Below are positions 22,683-34,953 of a stretch of 64,000 nucleotides of DNA, piece by piece. The first letter of the stretch is position 1. Each line of letters opens with the position of its first letter. Location of the stretch: NCBI GenBank assembly GCA_028583605.1, contig CM053332.1:23840823-23904822 (forward strand), given 5' to 3'. The notes under the pieces are model-generated. The model did not search any database. It saw nothing but the letters and a program-made list of their open reading frames with translations, and was not told the DNA's origin. A program made the translations under genes and the position numbers. This DNA is from Dastarcus helophoroides. Taxonomy: Eukaryota > Arthropoda > Insecta > Coleoptera > Bothrideridae.

Positions 22683-24792
22683 AGACTACATGAAAAACCA
22701 CACCAGTCGTCAGCGTTGCCACCCTAATTTTTTAGTTTCTTACCAAAATTCGTCGTGCAAATAAATGTTGGCACCCATGTCAACCGAAATGTTAATTCTA
22801 GCAACATTCTATTCTGTGTTTGAAAATTCAAACCATTTGCAAATGCAAAGAATAACCGAGTCCCGCTAATTTTGGCATTGCGAGTATTTTAATATTTTTG
22901 ATGATATTCTCTAAAAATTTCTATAAATCTGTTCCGTAGAACAAAACTATCACAGAGTGAAAAGTGCTTTTCACAGCGTCATTTATGTTGTTATATCTTG
23001 AATAACAGTGCGTTTGTTTAAATTTGTGTATTTAGGTTAATTTCCGCTTTTTTAACATCGCAAAATTTTGTAATATTTTCAGTGATACTTGTTTCTGTAA
23101 ATCTGTTCAGTGAAACAAACTAGACTCTTTACAGTGTCATTTAATATTATATTTTAAATAACTGTGGACTTGTGTGGACTTTTGTCAACGATGGAGAAAA
23201 ATGTAGTGGTCGAGAAATTACAGATTAGAGTACCAGTGAATCGAATTTTGGAAGATGCACGAAAAACGAAAACACCACAACTTGAGGGAATCAATTTACT
23301 AAGTAGAAACAATGTTGCGTATTTATTAAAAAAAAACATAATATTGAAAAGAAGTGGGATAAGAATGAGATGATAGCTGCAGCACTGAAAGTTAAAGAAT
23401 AGAATGCAAATGGCAAGAATTTTGCAGAAAGGTAAACTTACTTACCTACCTTCATTTTTATTTACTTCACTTTAGGTTCTGATCACACTGGTCTTTCATA
23501 CATTAGATAAAGTTTGTAATTGTATCAAAATACGTCTTGTTTCTTTCATGTTTTTTAATACTACATTTTTTATTAATAAATATATGTTTATGCTAAGGGA
23601 GCTAATGGAAAGGGTACTAACTCTGTCCTGGACAATACTGCAGAAGCTTTAGGGTAACATTCTCAAATAAAAATTAATTGAGAAGAAGAAATTGCCCAGT
23701 TTCTGAAGACGAAGATATTGAAACAAGAAGCAGACCCAGTAGATAAGACAAGACGAGATATTTGGAAGACACACATAAATAACTAGATAGATGATGCTGA
23801 TTATGAAGCTTTTAATGATTTTGTAAACGATTTTAAAGCAAGAGTGAGAAAGGATGATCATAGAAAAAGTAAACCAGGAACTTATAAAAGAAAAATGGAA
23901 AAGTAGGAATATTTTCCAAAGAAAAGGCAGGGTGAACTAGGTACGCATTAATAAAGGAGGTTGTATTTTAAATTGACTATTTATAAATTTCTTTCAGATA
24001 ACGATTTATATAAGTTTAAAATTAAACTCAGACAAATGAATATTTTGATATGCTTAGAGAGAACATCGACATTGAAACAGGTCAATAACAAATCGATATA
24101 AAGAGTGTAAAAAAATACCATCTGTATAACACAAATTGTAATTTTTATTACTGCTTTTATCCATTTAAAACTTCCATAAGTTTCTTACAGGTTCTTATAT
24201 GCAGTAATTGAACCTGTAGAATAAAATTTAAATTATATTGGTTTTTTTTTATTCTTAAACCAAATAAATACAACCATAAATGCAATTACTAAATGTCACC
24301 GTAAAGTTGTATAGTGTTAGTCTTATTACATGGGCCCTCCTTTATTTTTGTAATTATCAACCATTTTAAAGATTTCAAAATGCAATCCCACAGTGTTTCC
24401 CAAACTACAATTTCATTTGATAACTAAATCAATTGTTTCAAATTGTGGCATTTTAATTTTTTATGCATATTTCATAATTTAATTCACAAGATCACAAGTA
24501 CTGCAACCTGCCGTTTCTCGACTAGTATCATTTCCTTCACGGTTGACAAATATCTGCTTCTTAATTCCTTTCATTGTTAGCATGTGTTTTCCAAAAGTCA
24601 AACTATCGTAAAATTCTGCTATAGTAAAAAATGTGTCATCTGCAAACACAAACAGATAATGTCTCATAATTTTACATGACATTATGGATGCCAGCGATGG
24701 ATGCCAATGTTCATTTTCGCACCGAATTTTAGTTAGAAACCAAAAAATTATGGTGGCAACGCTGACGACTGGTGTGGTTTTTCATATAGTCT
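22683..24792 (+). mobile_element. Long-TIR DNA transposon, copy 1 (~2.1 kb, Mutator-like or foldback type)
   Basis: Ends AGACTACATGAAAAACCACA and its near reverse complement at the right define inverted repeats of about 90-100 bases. An inner open stretch on plus begins at 23191 (MEKNVVVEKLQIRVPVNRIL) and continues in pieces (KWDKNEMIAAALKVKE, then DKTRRDIWKTHIN around 23740, interrupted by a stop). I do not recognise these as a known transposase. Flanks show no target duplication (GGCTTC left, AACTCT right), unlike copy 2. Weak similarity between its two halves extends well inside the TIRs. Confidence 0.82.
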
Positions 24793-25274
24793 AACTCTAT
24801 GCCACGATACACTTATACCGGTATATTCACACACATCTTGTCTTTCATTGTGTGATGCGAAATTCAGACGTTCGCATAATATTTTTACAGGTTTTATCGT
24901 ACAGATTTTCGTAATCAATCAATTATTCAGTAATTGATTTATATATTTAAATAATTTTCATGATAACATTGTTTTAAATATTGGAAAATCCATCTGTTAA
25001 TTAATTTTTCCTATTAATTAACAAACATAGACACCGACAATTTATTTGTAATTACACATTTTGATTGGTAATGAAAAAAAATATTCACGCACTCCTGCAT
25101 TATGAATGAAAGTAGATTCTTAAATTAAAATATTTTTTAAACATAACATTAATGAAATAAATAATTGTGTCATGTTTAAAACGCTGCATACTAGAGGTAT
25201 GTAGTTTATGAATGAAGTAGAAAAAATAACTGTCCTTTTCATATATTGATGTCACAAAATAAATAACCAAAAGG
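24793..25274. other. Intergenic AT-rich sequence, nothing recognised
   Basis: No coding, RNA or repeat signal seen between the transposon and the dispersed repeat that follows. Confidence 0.5.
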
Positions 25275-25615
25275 TTAACTCTGGTCTTATCTCTTTGTGG
25301 TCGATGCCGACAGCCTATAACCAGGAAGTGTTATAAACAGTTTTTTTACATAGGCGTACCGCACATAAATTTCAATTATTGTGTTTTGATAATATAGGAG
25401 TAATTCTACGAATTACTTACAAGAATTAAATCCTACACTAACATTGGTAGAACGAAATATGATACTTCTGCGTCTAAAGAAAAAGATCTAAGATTTGGAT
25501 ATATAACCGGACTCGATTCTTTTAAAATCTCAAACCTCACCATCTCTACTGCACTAGACTTTCAACATAGACGGGCTTCAAGATCACGGGACTCATACGG
25601 TCATGTAATGCCTTC
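25275..25615 (-). repeat. Dispersed repeat, right copy of the inverted pair
   Basis: Inverse-orientation relative of 21680-22015 (for example CCATCTCTACTGCAC and AACATAGACGGG). It ends just before the WBP4 3' end, whose minus-strand AATAAA is at 25630-25625. Confidence 0.7.
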
Positions 25616-25720
25616 TGTTTGTTATTTATTTTATGTTTATGTTTTGTTTTTTAATATTAAATTAGAAACACTAAAATATATTTGATATAAACGTGTACAG
25701 TAAGAGTGTAATGTTAAGCT

Positions 25721-28326
25721 TTAATCATCATCTAATCTCTGCCTAACATGCCGTTTTGTTCCCGTCCCGATTTTTCGCTTCTTAAACGTGGGTTCCCCGA
25801 GAACCGCCAGGCTTTCCACGGTTTTTTCCTTAAATTCTTTCACCGCAGGTTCTGGCTCCAATTCGACAGGCGGTTCAAAATACTCTTCTTGAATAGGTAA
25901 CTGCAAATCGATCTGAGGACTACATAAAAAATAATATTTACATTTCGGTTATCGTTAATTTTAGAATTACCTTTCTTTTATAGTCTGCCATCCTCCATAT
26001 GGATCGTTTTTTCCGGGTTCTATAATCGGACCGCAAGAAACTGGTTGCAAAAAGTCGTCAACTACTCGGCGTTCCTTCATTTTTTCTCTCGCCAATCTAG
26101 CTCTTTCTTCTTTAGCTTCTTGTTTTTGTTCTTGTAACCTATAAAAAGATTTTATGTCGACATGATACAAAATATTTTTTTGGTAAGTTGAATCCGCTCG
26201 AAATTTAATTTACCGCAATAACGCTTCTTTTCTTCGTTCTTTTTCAGCAGCATCCAACTGTTTCTTAGCTTCCTGATATTCTTGTTCCTTTTTGTCCGTT
26301 AAGCTCAGATATCCTTCTTGCGGCGGCTCCCATACTGTCTCTGTGCCATAAAAATTGTAGTTTTAAATGTTATTTACAGTAAATTGTTATTTACAATAGA
26401 AGTCCGTTGGTCCGACCTCGGATGGTCCGACTCTCCGAATAATCCGACCTCCATTTTGGTACTACATAAAATATTGGAATTTATATCTTGTGGTTTTTTT
26501 TTATGTAAACTGTGTTAGCAAAAGATGCTTTTGAAGTGTCTAAAGCACGTTGAATGACATCTGCACTTCTCTCCTTTTGATACGTTTAAAAATATGGAGG
26601 GATAGAGATTCAAAAGCCCTTCATTCAAATTTGCAGAAGGTAACAATGTTGGCTTTCTTTTAATGTTTATATAAATAATATTACATTCATGTCGATTGTT
26701 AGCTATCGTAAGATTTTAGTGTAAGAAATAGTCAGATCGTCACTTGACCGCCGGAAGCATGTGGACTGACCAGCGACCCTATTTTAACAATAGAGCACAT
26801 GTGGGTGCAGGCGGGTGTTGGTGTTTTCATGTAGTATGTAATTTTTGTACAAAGGAATTGCATCCCAGATCTCGGCTATGTCAGTTCAGTTAATAAACAT
26901 CGTTAGGTTTTCATAAAAACTCGTTTTATTTATCGGAGCTATCAAGACCTGATAGTAATTCCCAACATCGATTAAATATTGTAACGCAATGTAAATATGT
27001 TTTTTTCGATTTATTTAACATTTCTTCGGTTAAGTTTCTGGGCCGAAGAAATGTTAAATAAATTGAAAAAAACATAATATTTCCGGTCAATAAGGGTCTA
27101 CCATGAAGAATAAGCAATGTAAATAGATGGAATAGAATTTAGAATAGAATTGTATAATTTAGTAAATAAAAAAAGTTTCTAGAAGGATCTAATAAGGACA
27201 AAGCGGCCGCGATAACGAAACAAATGGCAGATAAGCGTTCCAGACATTTCGGCAAACGATAAGCCTTATCTGCCGGAAAGTTCTAGAAGCCGGGGGCCAA
27301 AACTATAAAAGTCGGTCAGCTTTCCCTCGAGTCAGTCAGAAGTCAGTGTAGTTAGTGGGTTAGCAATTAGTAAATAAGTAGTGAGTTACTGTTCAGTTTA
27401 AGCGTGCCGAGTTAATTTGGTAATAAAGTGGTGTAATTCACACGTGTAATCAATCGAACCGATAAGCCCGTAACAATACAAAACATATTATATTGAGTTC
27501 AATATGTGTGTAGGTAATTCAGAGAATACATTTTTACCAAAAATTGTGTTAATTTTCTGTACTTCGGACGGTCCGACCTTGTTCGGGATCTGACTTTTTT
27601 CGGGATCCGACCTACCCCTTAGTCCCGTCATGGTCGGATTAACGGAGTGCTATTGTATTATTATTTCGAATAATCGATTATTTCGAAAAATACCCACGTT
27701 AATGCCATTAAATTACATTTCGCTGGAATCACAATTTCACACAGAATTTAACTGCGATTGGTAATAATTTAAAAAAATCGACCATAACGTCTTAATTCAC
27801 AAAGAAACTATCGAGTGACGACAAATTATTATGAAAAAAGATGCGTTTTTCAAAATCGGATTTTTTACTTACATTATACAATACTCACCATTTGTCATCG
27901 TGTTCCAATAATACAACTGCCCTTCTTTCGTTTTTAATTCTTGCCAAACTGTCTTGCCGCTGCTACCGCTTAAAACTAAACATTCCTCTTTCAATTTTTT
28001 ATTTATAGCCATGGAAGTCAAGTCCGCGTTATTTTGAACGTCCTTTCTGTACGCTTCGAGGGCGGATGCTTCCATTTGCTTAAGAGACGCGTCGATCTTT
28101 TCCGCTTGCATTTGATTTCGGGCGCTAGTTTTCGTGATGTGTTTGAGTCTTTTTTTCACATTTTCCTGATGTCTTCTGCCTTTTTCGTGAAATTCTACGC
28201 TCTATTTGACAGATTTTTAATAAGCTGGTTTTGCGAAGAGAGTTAATACTTACCGGTTTGTTATCGGCTATCCAACATTTGCAAAAATCGCAGTATTTTC
28301 GATCTTGGGATTTCCAATAATCCGCC
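25721..28326 (-). CDS. WBP4: WW domain-binding protein 4 (FBP21-like spliceosomal protein), first codon in an unseen exon
   Basis: Five exons with consistent phases: 28326-28254, 28201-27889, 26340-26214, 26138-25971 and 25919-25721. The product starts ADYWKSQDRKYCDFCKCWIA. That is the diagnostic U1C/matrin-type zinc finger of WBP4, with Cys13, Cys16, His30 and His36 if a methionine precedes. A coiled segment follows, then a single WW domain across the 27889/26340 junction (VWQELKTKEGQLYYW, then VWEPP). The human protein has two WW domains. The tail keeps the family motifs DPYGGWQTI, EEYFEPP, FKEKTV and FKKRKIGTGTKR..RQRLDDD. The protein is ~293 residues, shorter than human. WBP4 works in the early spliceosome in the nucleus. 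The first visible exon begins with a lone G before GCG, so the ATG must be split as AT|G across an upstream intron or lie further 5'. Polyadenylation signal at 25630-25625 on minus. Confidence 0.92.
26999..27073. repeat. 31-bp hairpin with a 13-base loop
   Basis: The arm GTTTTTTTCGATTTATTTAA... at 26999-27029 pairs with 27043-27073 at 30 of 31 positions, around the loop 27030-27042. The size would suit a small-RNA precursor, but it could equally be the remnant of a MITE. It is inside the pogo-like element in the WBP4 intron. Confidence 0.6.
27118..27474 (+). mobile_element. Possible solo LTR nested in the pogo-like element
   Basis: The block is GC-richer than its surroundings. It contains a TATA-like CTATAAAAGTCGGTC at ~27302, AATAAAG at ~27422 and an end CCCGTAACA. 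A start TGTAAATAG at 27118 would give TG...CA ends. No convincing 4-6 bp target duplication is seen, so the boundaries are uncertain. Confidence 0.4.
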
Positions 28327-29375
28327 CTAAATTTTAGATTATGGTGATAAAGAAAGACGTGGATTTAAATTTAAAATAATTTAATAACTGAACTGTCCAA
28401 ATACAATAAATAGGAACTACAATGAGTAGAGGTAACAAAGACTAGGTATGTTTTTCGTAAGTAACAAAGAAATACTGGTTAAAGGAAGAACCGTCGGTAA
28501 CAATAATAAATATCATATTTTTTAATACCATCATAATTAACGATTATTTATTATTTCAACCCCTTTTATCCGATTATGTAGAGATATGTATATAACGTAA
28601 CAATAATGAAATTTTTCATATATTGTTAATCAAATGAAAATTGTTAGTTTGTTTTTTAATTATGTAGTAAAAAAGAAAAAGAAAAAAGGAATGAGTACGA
28701 TAATAAAATCTCTCCTTACAAAAATACTGATTTATAACGAGTAAGACTAGTAATAAATAAATGGAAGAAGCATAAATATTATAACATTAACGAATATAAA
28801 TCATTATTTACGAAAATACATATTTATTTTATTAATCACATGGTCGCGTGTGACTAGATTAAGGAAATTTGTACGAAATTGGAACAGAACATGACAACTT
28901 TAATACACATTCAGGAGTTAATAATTACATTAAGGCGAACGATAAAAATTACATATGCTAGCTAGAAATATTTACGGATATAAGTATTTATCTAAGATGT
29001 GACCAGCAAAATTTAACAAATTTCACAGTAAAATTTTGATTCAAAAAAAGGTCATGTTTCTTCTGGCAAAATATGATAAGTTGTGTTCACTAATTACACG
29101 TATATTAAATATACTTTTAGTTAGTTACAATTATTTTAATACGCGCTAAGGAAATTGGTATTAATTATCACAGATAAGGTTAATAATCAGACTAGACTTA
29201 AGGAATACGGATAACACGTCACTTCCGAAGAGATGTCGAATAGCTGTACTCGCAAACATTCATACATAAACAGAGACACTGTACAAAAATGAATTGCACT
29301 TTTTTTTTACTTTTAAGAAAACAACAAGAAAAGGACGATGTGCATTTCAAACGGGTACAGTCGCACCAAGGTCAC
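28327..29375. other. Short intergenic region between WBP4 and CAMKMT
   Basis: AT-rich. It must hold the CAMKMT 3' end, and probably the WBP4 promoter and first exon. AT|GT donor candidates on minus exist (for example near 28840 and 29260), but none stands out. The WBP4 5' end is left unassigned. Confidence 0.5.
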
Positions 29376-32300
29376 TTATACTTTGGTCACTTCGATAAGA
29401 ATAGGATAATGAATATTATCGTCATATTCCGAGTTATTCAACAGACTAGCGCGTTTCTCCCACACAACCTGATTATAATTTAGCACCTTTTCGCACCTAA
29501 AACCCTTCTCTTCCGATCGTGATATAAAAAGTTCCAAAGTATTACCCCTTTCTGGGGCCATCACGTAGGCGACGCCATTGCAAGCCAGACAGTTCCATAA
29601 GCAGGTGATCAGGTCGTTTCTGGCATCGTCGAAAAATAAGCAATCGGCGCACAGTATTACGTCGTATGGTAAATCCGACCGATAGGAATTCCATTTGAGC
29701 ACGTCGGATCGTACGGAACAACTAAACGTATTACACTGTATGGTAACTTGGACGTTCTCCATCGATATTTTATTACCGTCGGTAACCAACACGCTTCTAG
29801 CGCCGCCGTACTTGGCCACAAACAGACCGGCCAAGCAAGACATACCTCCGCCCAATTCCAGAACAGTTTTATTTTCGAATAAATTCAAATTGGAACAGAT
29901 ATAATAGCTCAGAGTTTCTTCGGAGGGCCATATGCATATGTTGCCGGTGTTATTGAAACCCATGAGGTCTTCCGCGGAGAACGTTCTGTTTCTGTGACCG
30001 ATGTTGATAAAGTATTCGAAATGTTCTAATTCTATAGAATACTTGTACCATGTGCGTTTGTCGATTTGGTCGATAATGTGATAATCCGACGACGGTAAAG
30101 GAACAGAAGGCAGCTGTTGCGTCCGCAGTAACATGAAGGAAGAAATTCGTCTAACGGAGAACTCGTCTGTGGGACTTGCCGGTTCGCTACCAGTCGGGCT
30201 CTTTAAAAAAAAATATATACGGAATGTAGTATTTCTATAATTCGTACGAGTTTTCCCAGATTTAAAAATGATTCTATCAAACTTAGTTGATGTTACGTAT
30301 TTCTTGTAGAAATAATAATAAAAATTTTGCGTTTTATACATAAAAAAATAATACAATTCTTCACCTCTAGTTTCTCTTCAATGCGAATAAATTTTCCAGA
30401 ATTATATGCCTTTATATTTAATTTATTCGCATGTTGGTTTTAATAAAGGCAACTTCGATATTATTCGAAAACCAGTTCTAAAGAAACATCCTCTTATTTG
30501 TGTTGACGTTTATTATGCAATATAATTTTAATAAAAGATGATATATTGCATTGAAACCATATGTTGGGCGTTTGCCAAACTCCGAATTGAAAGATATAAT
30601 GACAGTGACTTGTTTTAATAATTGCTTTTGGCTACAAAATTCACACGAATTCAGATCGGTTTAATTAAATTTTCTCTTCTTTAATTTAACCCAAACTGTT
30701 AAAAATATACATAGAAACGCAAAAGAGTTAATAATTTTCTAAACTAAATTAGATTTTAATTCTTGAGCTCAAATGCATGATAATATATTGAAATATAAAG
30801 ACAAACAAATAAGTTAAACGAATATACTATTTATGATCTTAGGTAAAACTGATAATTTTCCAGAACACGACTTTTATCATAAATAATAAGAAATTATTTA
30901 AGTTTTTTGCCTAGTGGCGGAAAGCAAAAATTCTGAAAGAAAGCCAATGTTGATGTAGTAACAATAGGCCGAAAGAGCGAAAAAGACTCATTCTACCATA
31001 ATTCACAGACTCAAAGGCTGAGGTATTTATTGGATCAAAGACCGTTTTATCCAAGGAATGAACGAGCAACTCGTCTATCTACGAATAGCTAAATCTGTAG
31101 CAAACATGCTAATACACTATCCTTACTAATATATAAATGCGAAAATGCGTTTGTCTGTCTGTTTGTCCGCTTCAGTGTTGCCAGATCTCGCGCAGTTTCT
31201 CGATTTTCTACTCTCGCGCATATAGCACGACACATTTTCTATGTAAATAAATGCAAAGCTTGGCAATGACGACACAACGACATCGTCATCTAACGACGAG
31301 AGTTCATGTATTTTAAAAATCGAAATTTTGAGACAAATACAATTTTTCAGAATGGTGAAAATTTTCAAAGTCAAATTTCTAAATTGTTCAAATAAAAATT
31401 CAGTTGATTACATAACAGTCGAAACTTCGAGACAAACTAAAAACTTGAAATATTTTAAAAAATTTAAATTCTGAACAGTCATAATATTTTAAGAAAATAG
31501 CCAAAATTTGATGACAAAAGTTGAATTTGTTAAATTTTTAAATAAAACAACCAAAGGTCAAAATTTTCAAAAATATGGTCAAAAATGTGATAAACAGTAA
31601 AAAAAATTTCCAAAAAAAAACTCTGAAATGAAGTCAAAATATTAAAAATTTAAACTACGAAAAGCAAATTTTCAAAAAAGAAATTTTTTTAACAAAAATA
31701 AAAATTATCTTACAAAGTTTCCAAAAAAAGTAAATCAAAATATATCCAAAAAAATCATTATTTTAAAGCTGGAATTTTTAAACAAAAGTAAAAACTTGGA
31801 AAAAAGTTCAAATTTTCCAAATTAAGTCAAAATTTCGAAAAAACTTGAAATTATTTGAGTCGAATCCGAAAATGTCGACATTCTGAAAAAAGTTGGCATT
31901 TTAAAATGTCGAAATTTTCAAAATACATTTTACATTTCCAGTAAAAAATCGAATTCTTCAAAAAAAGTCGGAATTTCTAAAAAGGTTCTTGCTTTTTTTC
32001 ACACGGACGAAGGCTCGAGTATAAGATAGTTAGCTTATAAGGAGTTACATTGTTTTAATATCTTATTGTGCAATTAATTTGTGAATTGTTTAATGCTAAT
32101 AACAAAAATGGAAAAATTTGCTAAATTTGTAAATTAAGACAAAAATCATGCGAAACAAAATGCCTCATCAACTAAGTTTTAATGTCCAATAAATTGACCA
32201 ACATAAAAAAAAGCGTTAAAAAATGTAATAAAGAAGATGCGATACCTTCAAGGCCTTTGCTAGTATAGCCCAACGCCGACGCGCCACTTTTTTCTTATCA

Positions 32301-32380
32301 TTGTCAGTATATGTAATAATGTGGTTTATGTCGATCGTACATTTCTCGCTGTATTCAAATATATCTTTATTTTGGTCCAT
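29376..32380 (-). CDS. CAMKMT: Calmodulin-lysine N-methyltransferase
   Basis: Two exons, 32380-32246 and 30200-29376, join in phase 0 and give 319 residues, close to the human protein (323). The enzyme trimethylates a lysine of calmodulin (Lys115 in vertebrates) using S-adenosylmethionine. Family hallmarks in order: ARRRWAILAKAL near 33-44, SVRRISSF near 60-67, NNTGNICIWPSEE at ~128-140, the SAM-binding glycine motif VLELGGGMSCLAGL at ~158-171, LVTDGN, VILCADCLFFDD, APERGN and HYPILIEVTK at the end. The acceptor before SPTGSEP is AAG, a less common but functional type. The methionine at 32380 (MDQNKDIF) is the simplest start. An open frame continues upstream to 32437 without a well-placed initiator. 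A perfect GTAAGTAC donor at 32640 could end a 5' UTR exon spliced to the acceptor at ~32420. Confidence 0.93.
30201..32245. other. CAMKMT intron
   Basis: The single intron is AT-rich. It holds a dispersed repeat at ~31115-31305 and a degenerate CGAAATTTTGA-type array from ~31310 to 31990. Nothing is seen in 30201-31110. Confidence 0.6.
31115..31305 (+). repeat. Dispersed repeat beginning CCTTACTAATATATAAATGC
   Basis: It continues with GTCTGTCTGTTTGTCCGCTTC, AGTGTTGCC and TCTCGCGCATA. Inverted copies are at 41695-41822 and 53453-53625. The three share the same terminal block, so they belong to one family, and the opening block is probably one terminus. Class not assigned. Confidence 0.7.
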
Positions 32381-32868
32381 AGAACGAACGGAACATTTTC
32401 TACCACGACTTATACATTTGCCTGCAAAGGCAACCACGTTAATAAATTTACCAATATTTCATTCGTTCGTGCTTGAAAAACGTCTCATTTCGACTACTAT
32501 TGAACCAGCTATTTAAATTCATTCGTCTGACATACGAGACAGAAATAAAATAAACTCAAAACATAAAGATTGGAGTTTATAAATACACCTAGTCAATGCC
32601 ACCATCTACGATTCGAATTAAATTAAAGGTTAGTACTTACATTTTTTTGTTATGCTACCGAAGTTACTCCGCAGTAGTTGGTCCTATTTTTAAAAATAAC
32701 AAATATAGCAATACTGATTAGATAAAGCGAAAATTTCTTCCTTTGGATTGATTTAACCATTCGAGCGTCATGGAATATATAAACGTCAATAAATTATACG
32801 TGCAGTTTTATCTACCACTAATATAGTCTATTTTAGTACTTTTAGATAACATAGAACTTCTGATTTCG
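32381..32868 (-). promoter_or_regulatory. CAMKMT 5' region
   Basis: A candidate acceptor TTGCCTTTGCAG just upstream of the coding exon pairs with a candidate donor at 32640 to make a ~220-base 5' UTR intron. Only about 230 bases remain to the transposon end at 32869, so the promoter is probably within this stretch. No TATA box seen. Confidence 0.4.
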
Positions 32869-34953
32869 AGACTACATGAAAAACCACACCAGTCGTCAGC
32901 GTTGCCACCATAATTTTTTGGTTTCTTACCAAAATTCGGTGCGAAAATGAACATTGGCATCCATCGCTGTCATGTAAAATTATGACATATTATCTCGTCT
33001 TGTCTTTGATCTGTTTGTGTTTGCAGGTGACACATTTTTTACTATAGCAAAGTTTTACGATAGTTTGACTTTTGGAAAACACGCTGATAATGAAAGGAAT
33101 TAAGAAGCAGATATTTGTCAACCGTGAAGGAAATGATACTAGTCGAGAAACGGCAGGTTGCAGTACTTGTGATCTTGTGAATTAAATTATGAAAAATTCA
33201 TGAAAAATTAAAATGCCACAACTTGAAACAATCGATTTGGTTATGGAATGAAATTGTAGTTTAGGAAACACTATGTGGGATTGAATTTTGAAATCTTTAA
33301 AATGGTCGATAATGACAAAAATAAAGGGGGGCCCATGTAATAAGACGACTAACACTATACAACTTTACGGTGACATTCAGTAATCGCATTTATGCTTGTA
33401 TTTATTTGGTTTAAGAATAAAAAAACTCAATATAATTTAAATTTTATTCTACAGGTTCAATTACTGCATATAAGAACCTGCAAAAAACTTATGGAAGTTT
33501 TAAATGCATAAAAGCAGTAATAAAAATTATAATTTGTGTTATACAAATGGTCTTTTTTTACACTCTTTATATCGATTTGTTCTTGACCCGTTTCAATGTT
33601 GATGTTCTCTCTGAGCATACCAAAATATCCATTTGAATTTAATTTTAAACTCGTATAAATCCTTATCTGAAAGAAATTTATAAATAGTCAATTTAAAATA
33701 CAACCTCCTTTATTAATGCGTACCTAGTTCACCCTGCCTTTTCTTTGGAAAATATTCCTACTTTTCCATTTTTCTTTTATAAGTTCCTGGTTTACTTTTT
33801 CTATGATCATCCTTTCTCACTCTTGCTTTAAAATCGTTTACAAAATCATTAAAAGCTTCATAATCAGCATCATCTATCCAGTTATTTATATGTGTCTTCC
33901 AAATATCTCGTCTTGTCTTATCTACTGGGTCTGCTTCTTGTTTCATTATCTTCGTCTTCACAAACTGGGCAATTTCTTCTTCTCAATTAATTTTTATTTG
34001 AGAATGTTACCCTAAAGCTTCTGCAGTATTGTCCAGGACAGAGTTAGTACCCTTTCCATTAGCTCCCTTAGCATAAACATATATTTATTAATAAAAAATG
34101 TAGTATTAAAAAACATAAAAGAAATAAGACGTATTTTGATACAATTACAAACTTTATCTAATGTATGAAAGACCAGTGTGATCAGAACCTAAAGTGAAGT
34201 AAATAAAAATGAAGGTAGGTAAGTAAGTTTACCTTTCTGCAAAATTCTTGCCATTTGCATTCTATTCTTTAACTTTCAGTGCTGCAGCTATCATCTCATT
34301 CTTATCCCACTTCTTTTCAATATTATGTTTTTTTTAATAAATACGCAACATTGTTTCTACTTAGCAAATTGATTCCCTCAAGTTGTGGTGTTTTCGTTTT
34401 TCGTGCATCTTCCAAAATTCGATTCACTGGTACTCTAATCTGTAATTTCTCGACCACTATATTTTTCTCCATCGTTGATAAAAGTCCACACAAGTCCACA
34501 GTTATTTAAAATATAATATTAAATGACACTGTAAAAAGTCTAGTTTGTTTTAACGAAAAGATTTACAGAAACAAGTATCACTGAAAATATTACAAAATTT
34601 TGGGATGTTAAAAAAGCGGAAATTAACTTAAATACACAAATTTAAACAAACGCACTATTATTTAAGATATAACATAAATGACGCTGTGAAAAGTACTTTT
34701 CACTCTGTGATAGTTTTGTTCTACGAAACAGATTTATAGAAATTTTTAGAGAATATCACTAAAAATATTAAAATACTCTGCAATGCCAAAATTATCGGGA
34801 GTCTGTTATTCTTTGCATTTGCACAGAAATGTTGCAAGAATTAACATTTCGGTTGACATGGGTACCAATATTTATTTGCACGACGAATTTTAATAAGAAA
34901 CCAAAAAATTAGGGTGGCAAGGCTGACGACTGGTGTGGTTTTTCATGTAGTCT
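32869..34953 (-). mobile_element. Long-TIR DNA transposon, copy 2 (2085 bp) with a 9-bp target duplication
   Basis: Ends AGACTACATGAAAAACCACA and its reverse complement are flanked by a perfect 9-bp repeat, CTGATTTCG, at 32860-32868 and 34954-34962. Nine-base duplications with long TIRs fit Mutator-like elements. Orientation is inverted relative to copy 1 at 22683, and the two align along nearly all their length. The longest frame (minus, 33961-33758, MKTKIMKQEADPVDKTRRDI onward) is intact here but has a stop in copy 1. It is lysine/aspartate-rich and unrecognised. Splice-like borders are present, so a small multi-exon protein is possible. Confidence 0.88.

Larger units (their letters stand above)
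26394..27655. mobile_element. pogo/Tigger-like Tc1-mariner element in a WBP4 intron
   Basis: The left end CAATAGAAGTCCGTTGGTCC and the reverse complement of the right end, CAATAGCACTCCGTTAATCC, are inverted repeats with matching TCCGACC continuations. TA dinucleotides flank both sides (26392-26393 and 27656-27657). TCCGAC motifs recur near both ends. No transposase frame is visible. A possible LTR and a hairpin lie within. Confidence 0.75.

Noticed and set aside
21680..25615. A single large transposon with 330-bp TIRs that captured Hip1 exon 1
   Set aside because: Exon 1 is in its normal phase and splices to the rest of Hip1. The arms lack precise termini, and no target duplication is seen, so two independent insertions are simpler.
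23154..34509. Hydrophobic minus/plus open frames repeated in the two long-TIR elements (for example MIILSHSCFKIVYKII)
   Set aside because: They are antisense to the charged frame that is better preserved and contain no domain that I recognise.
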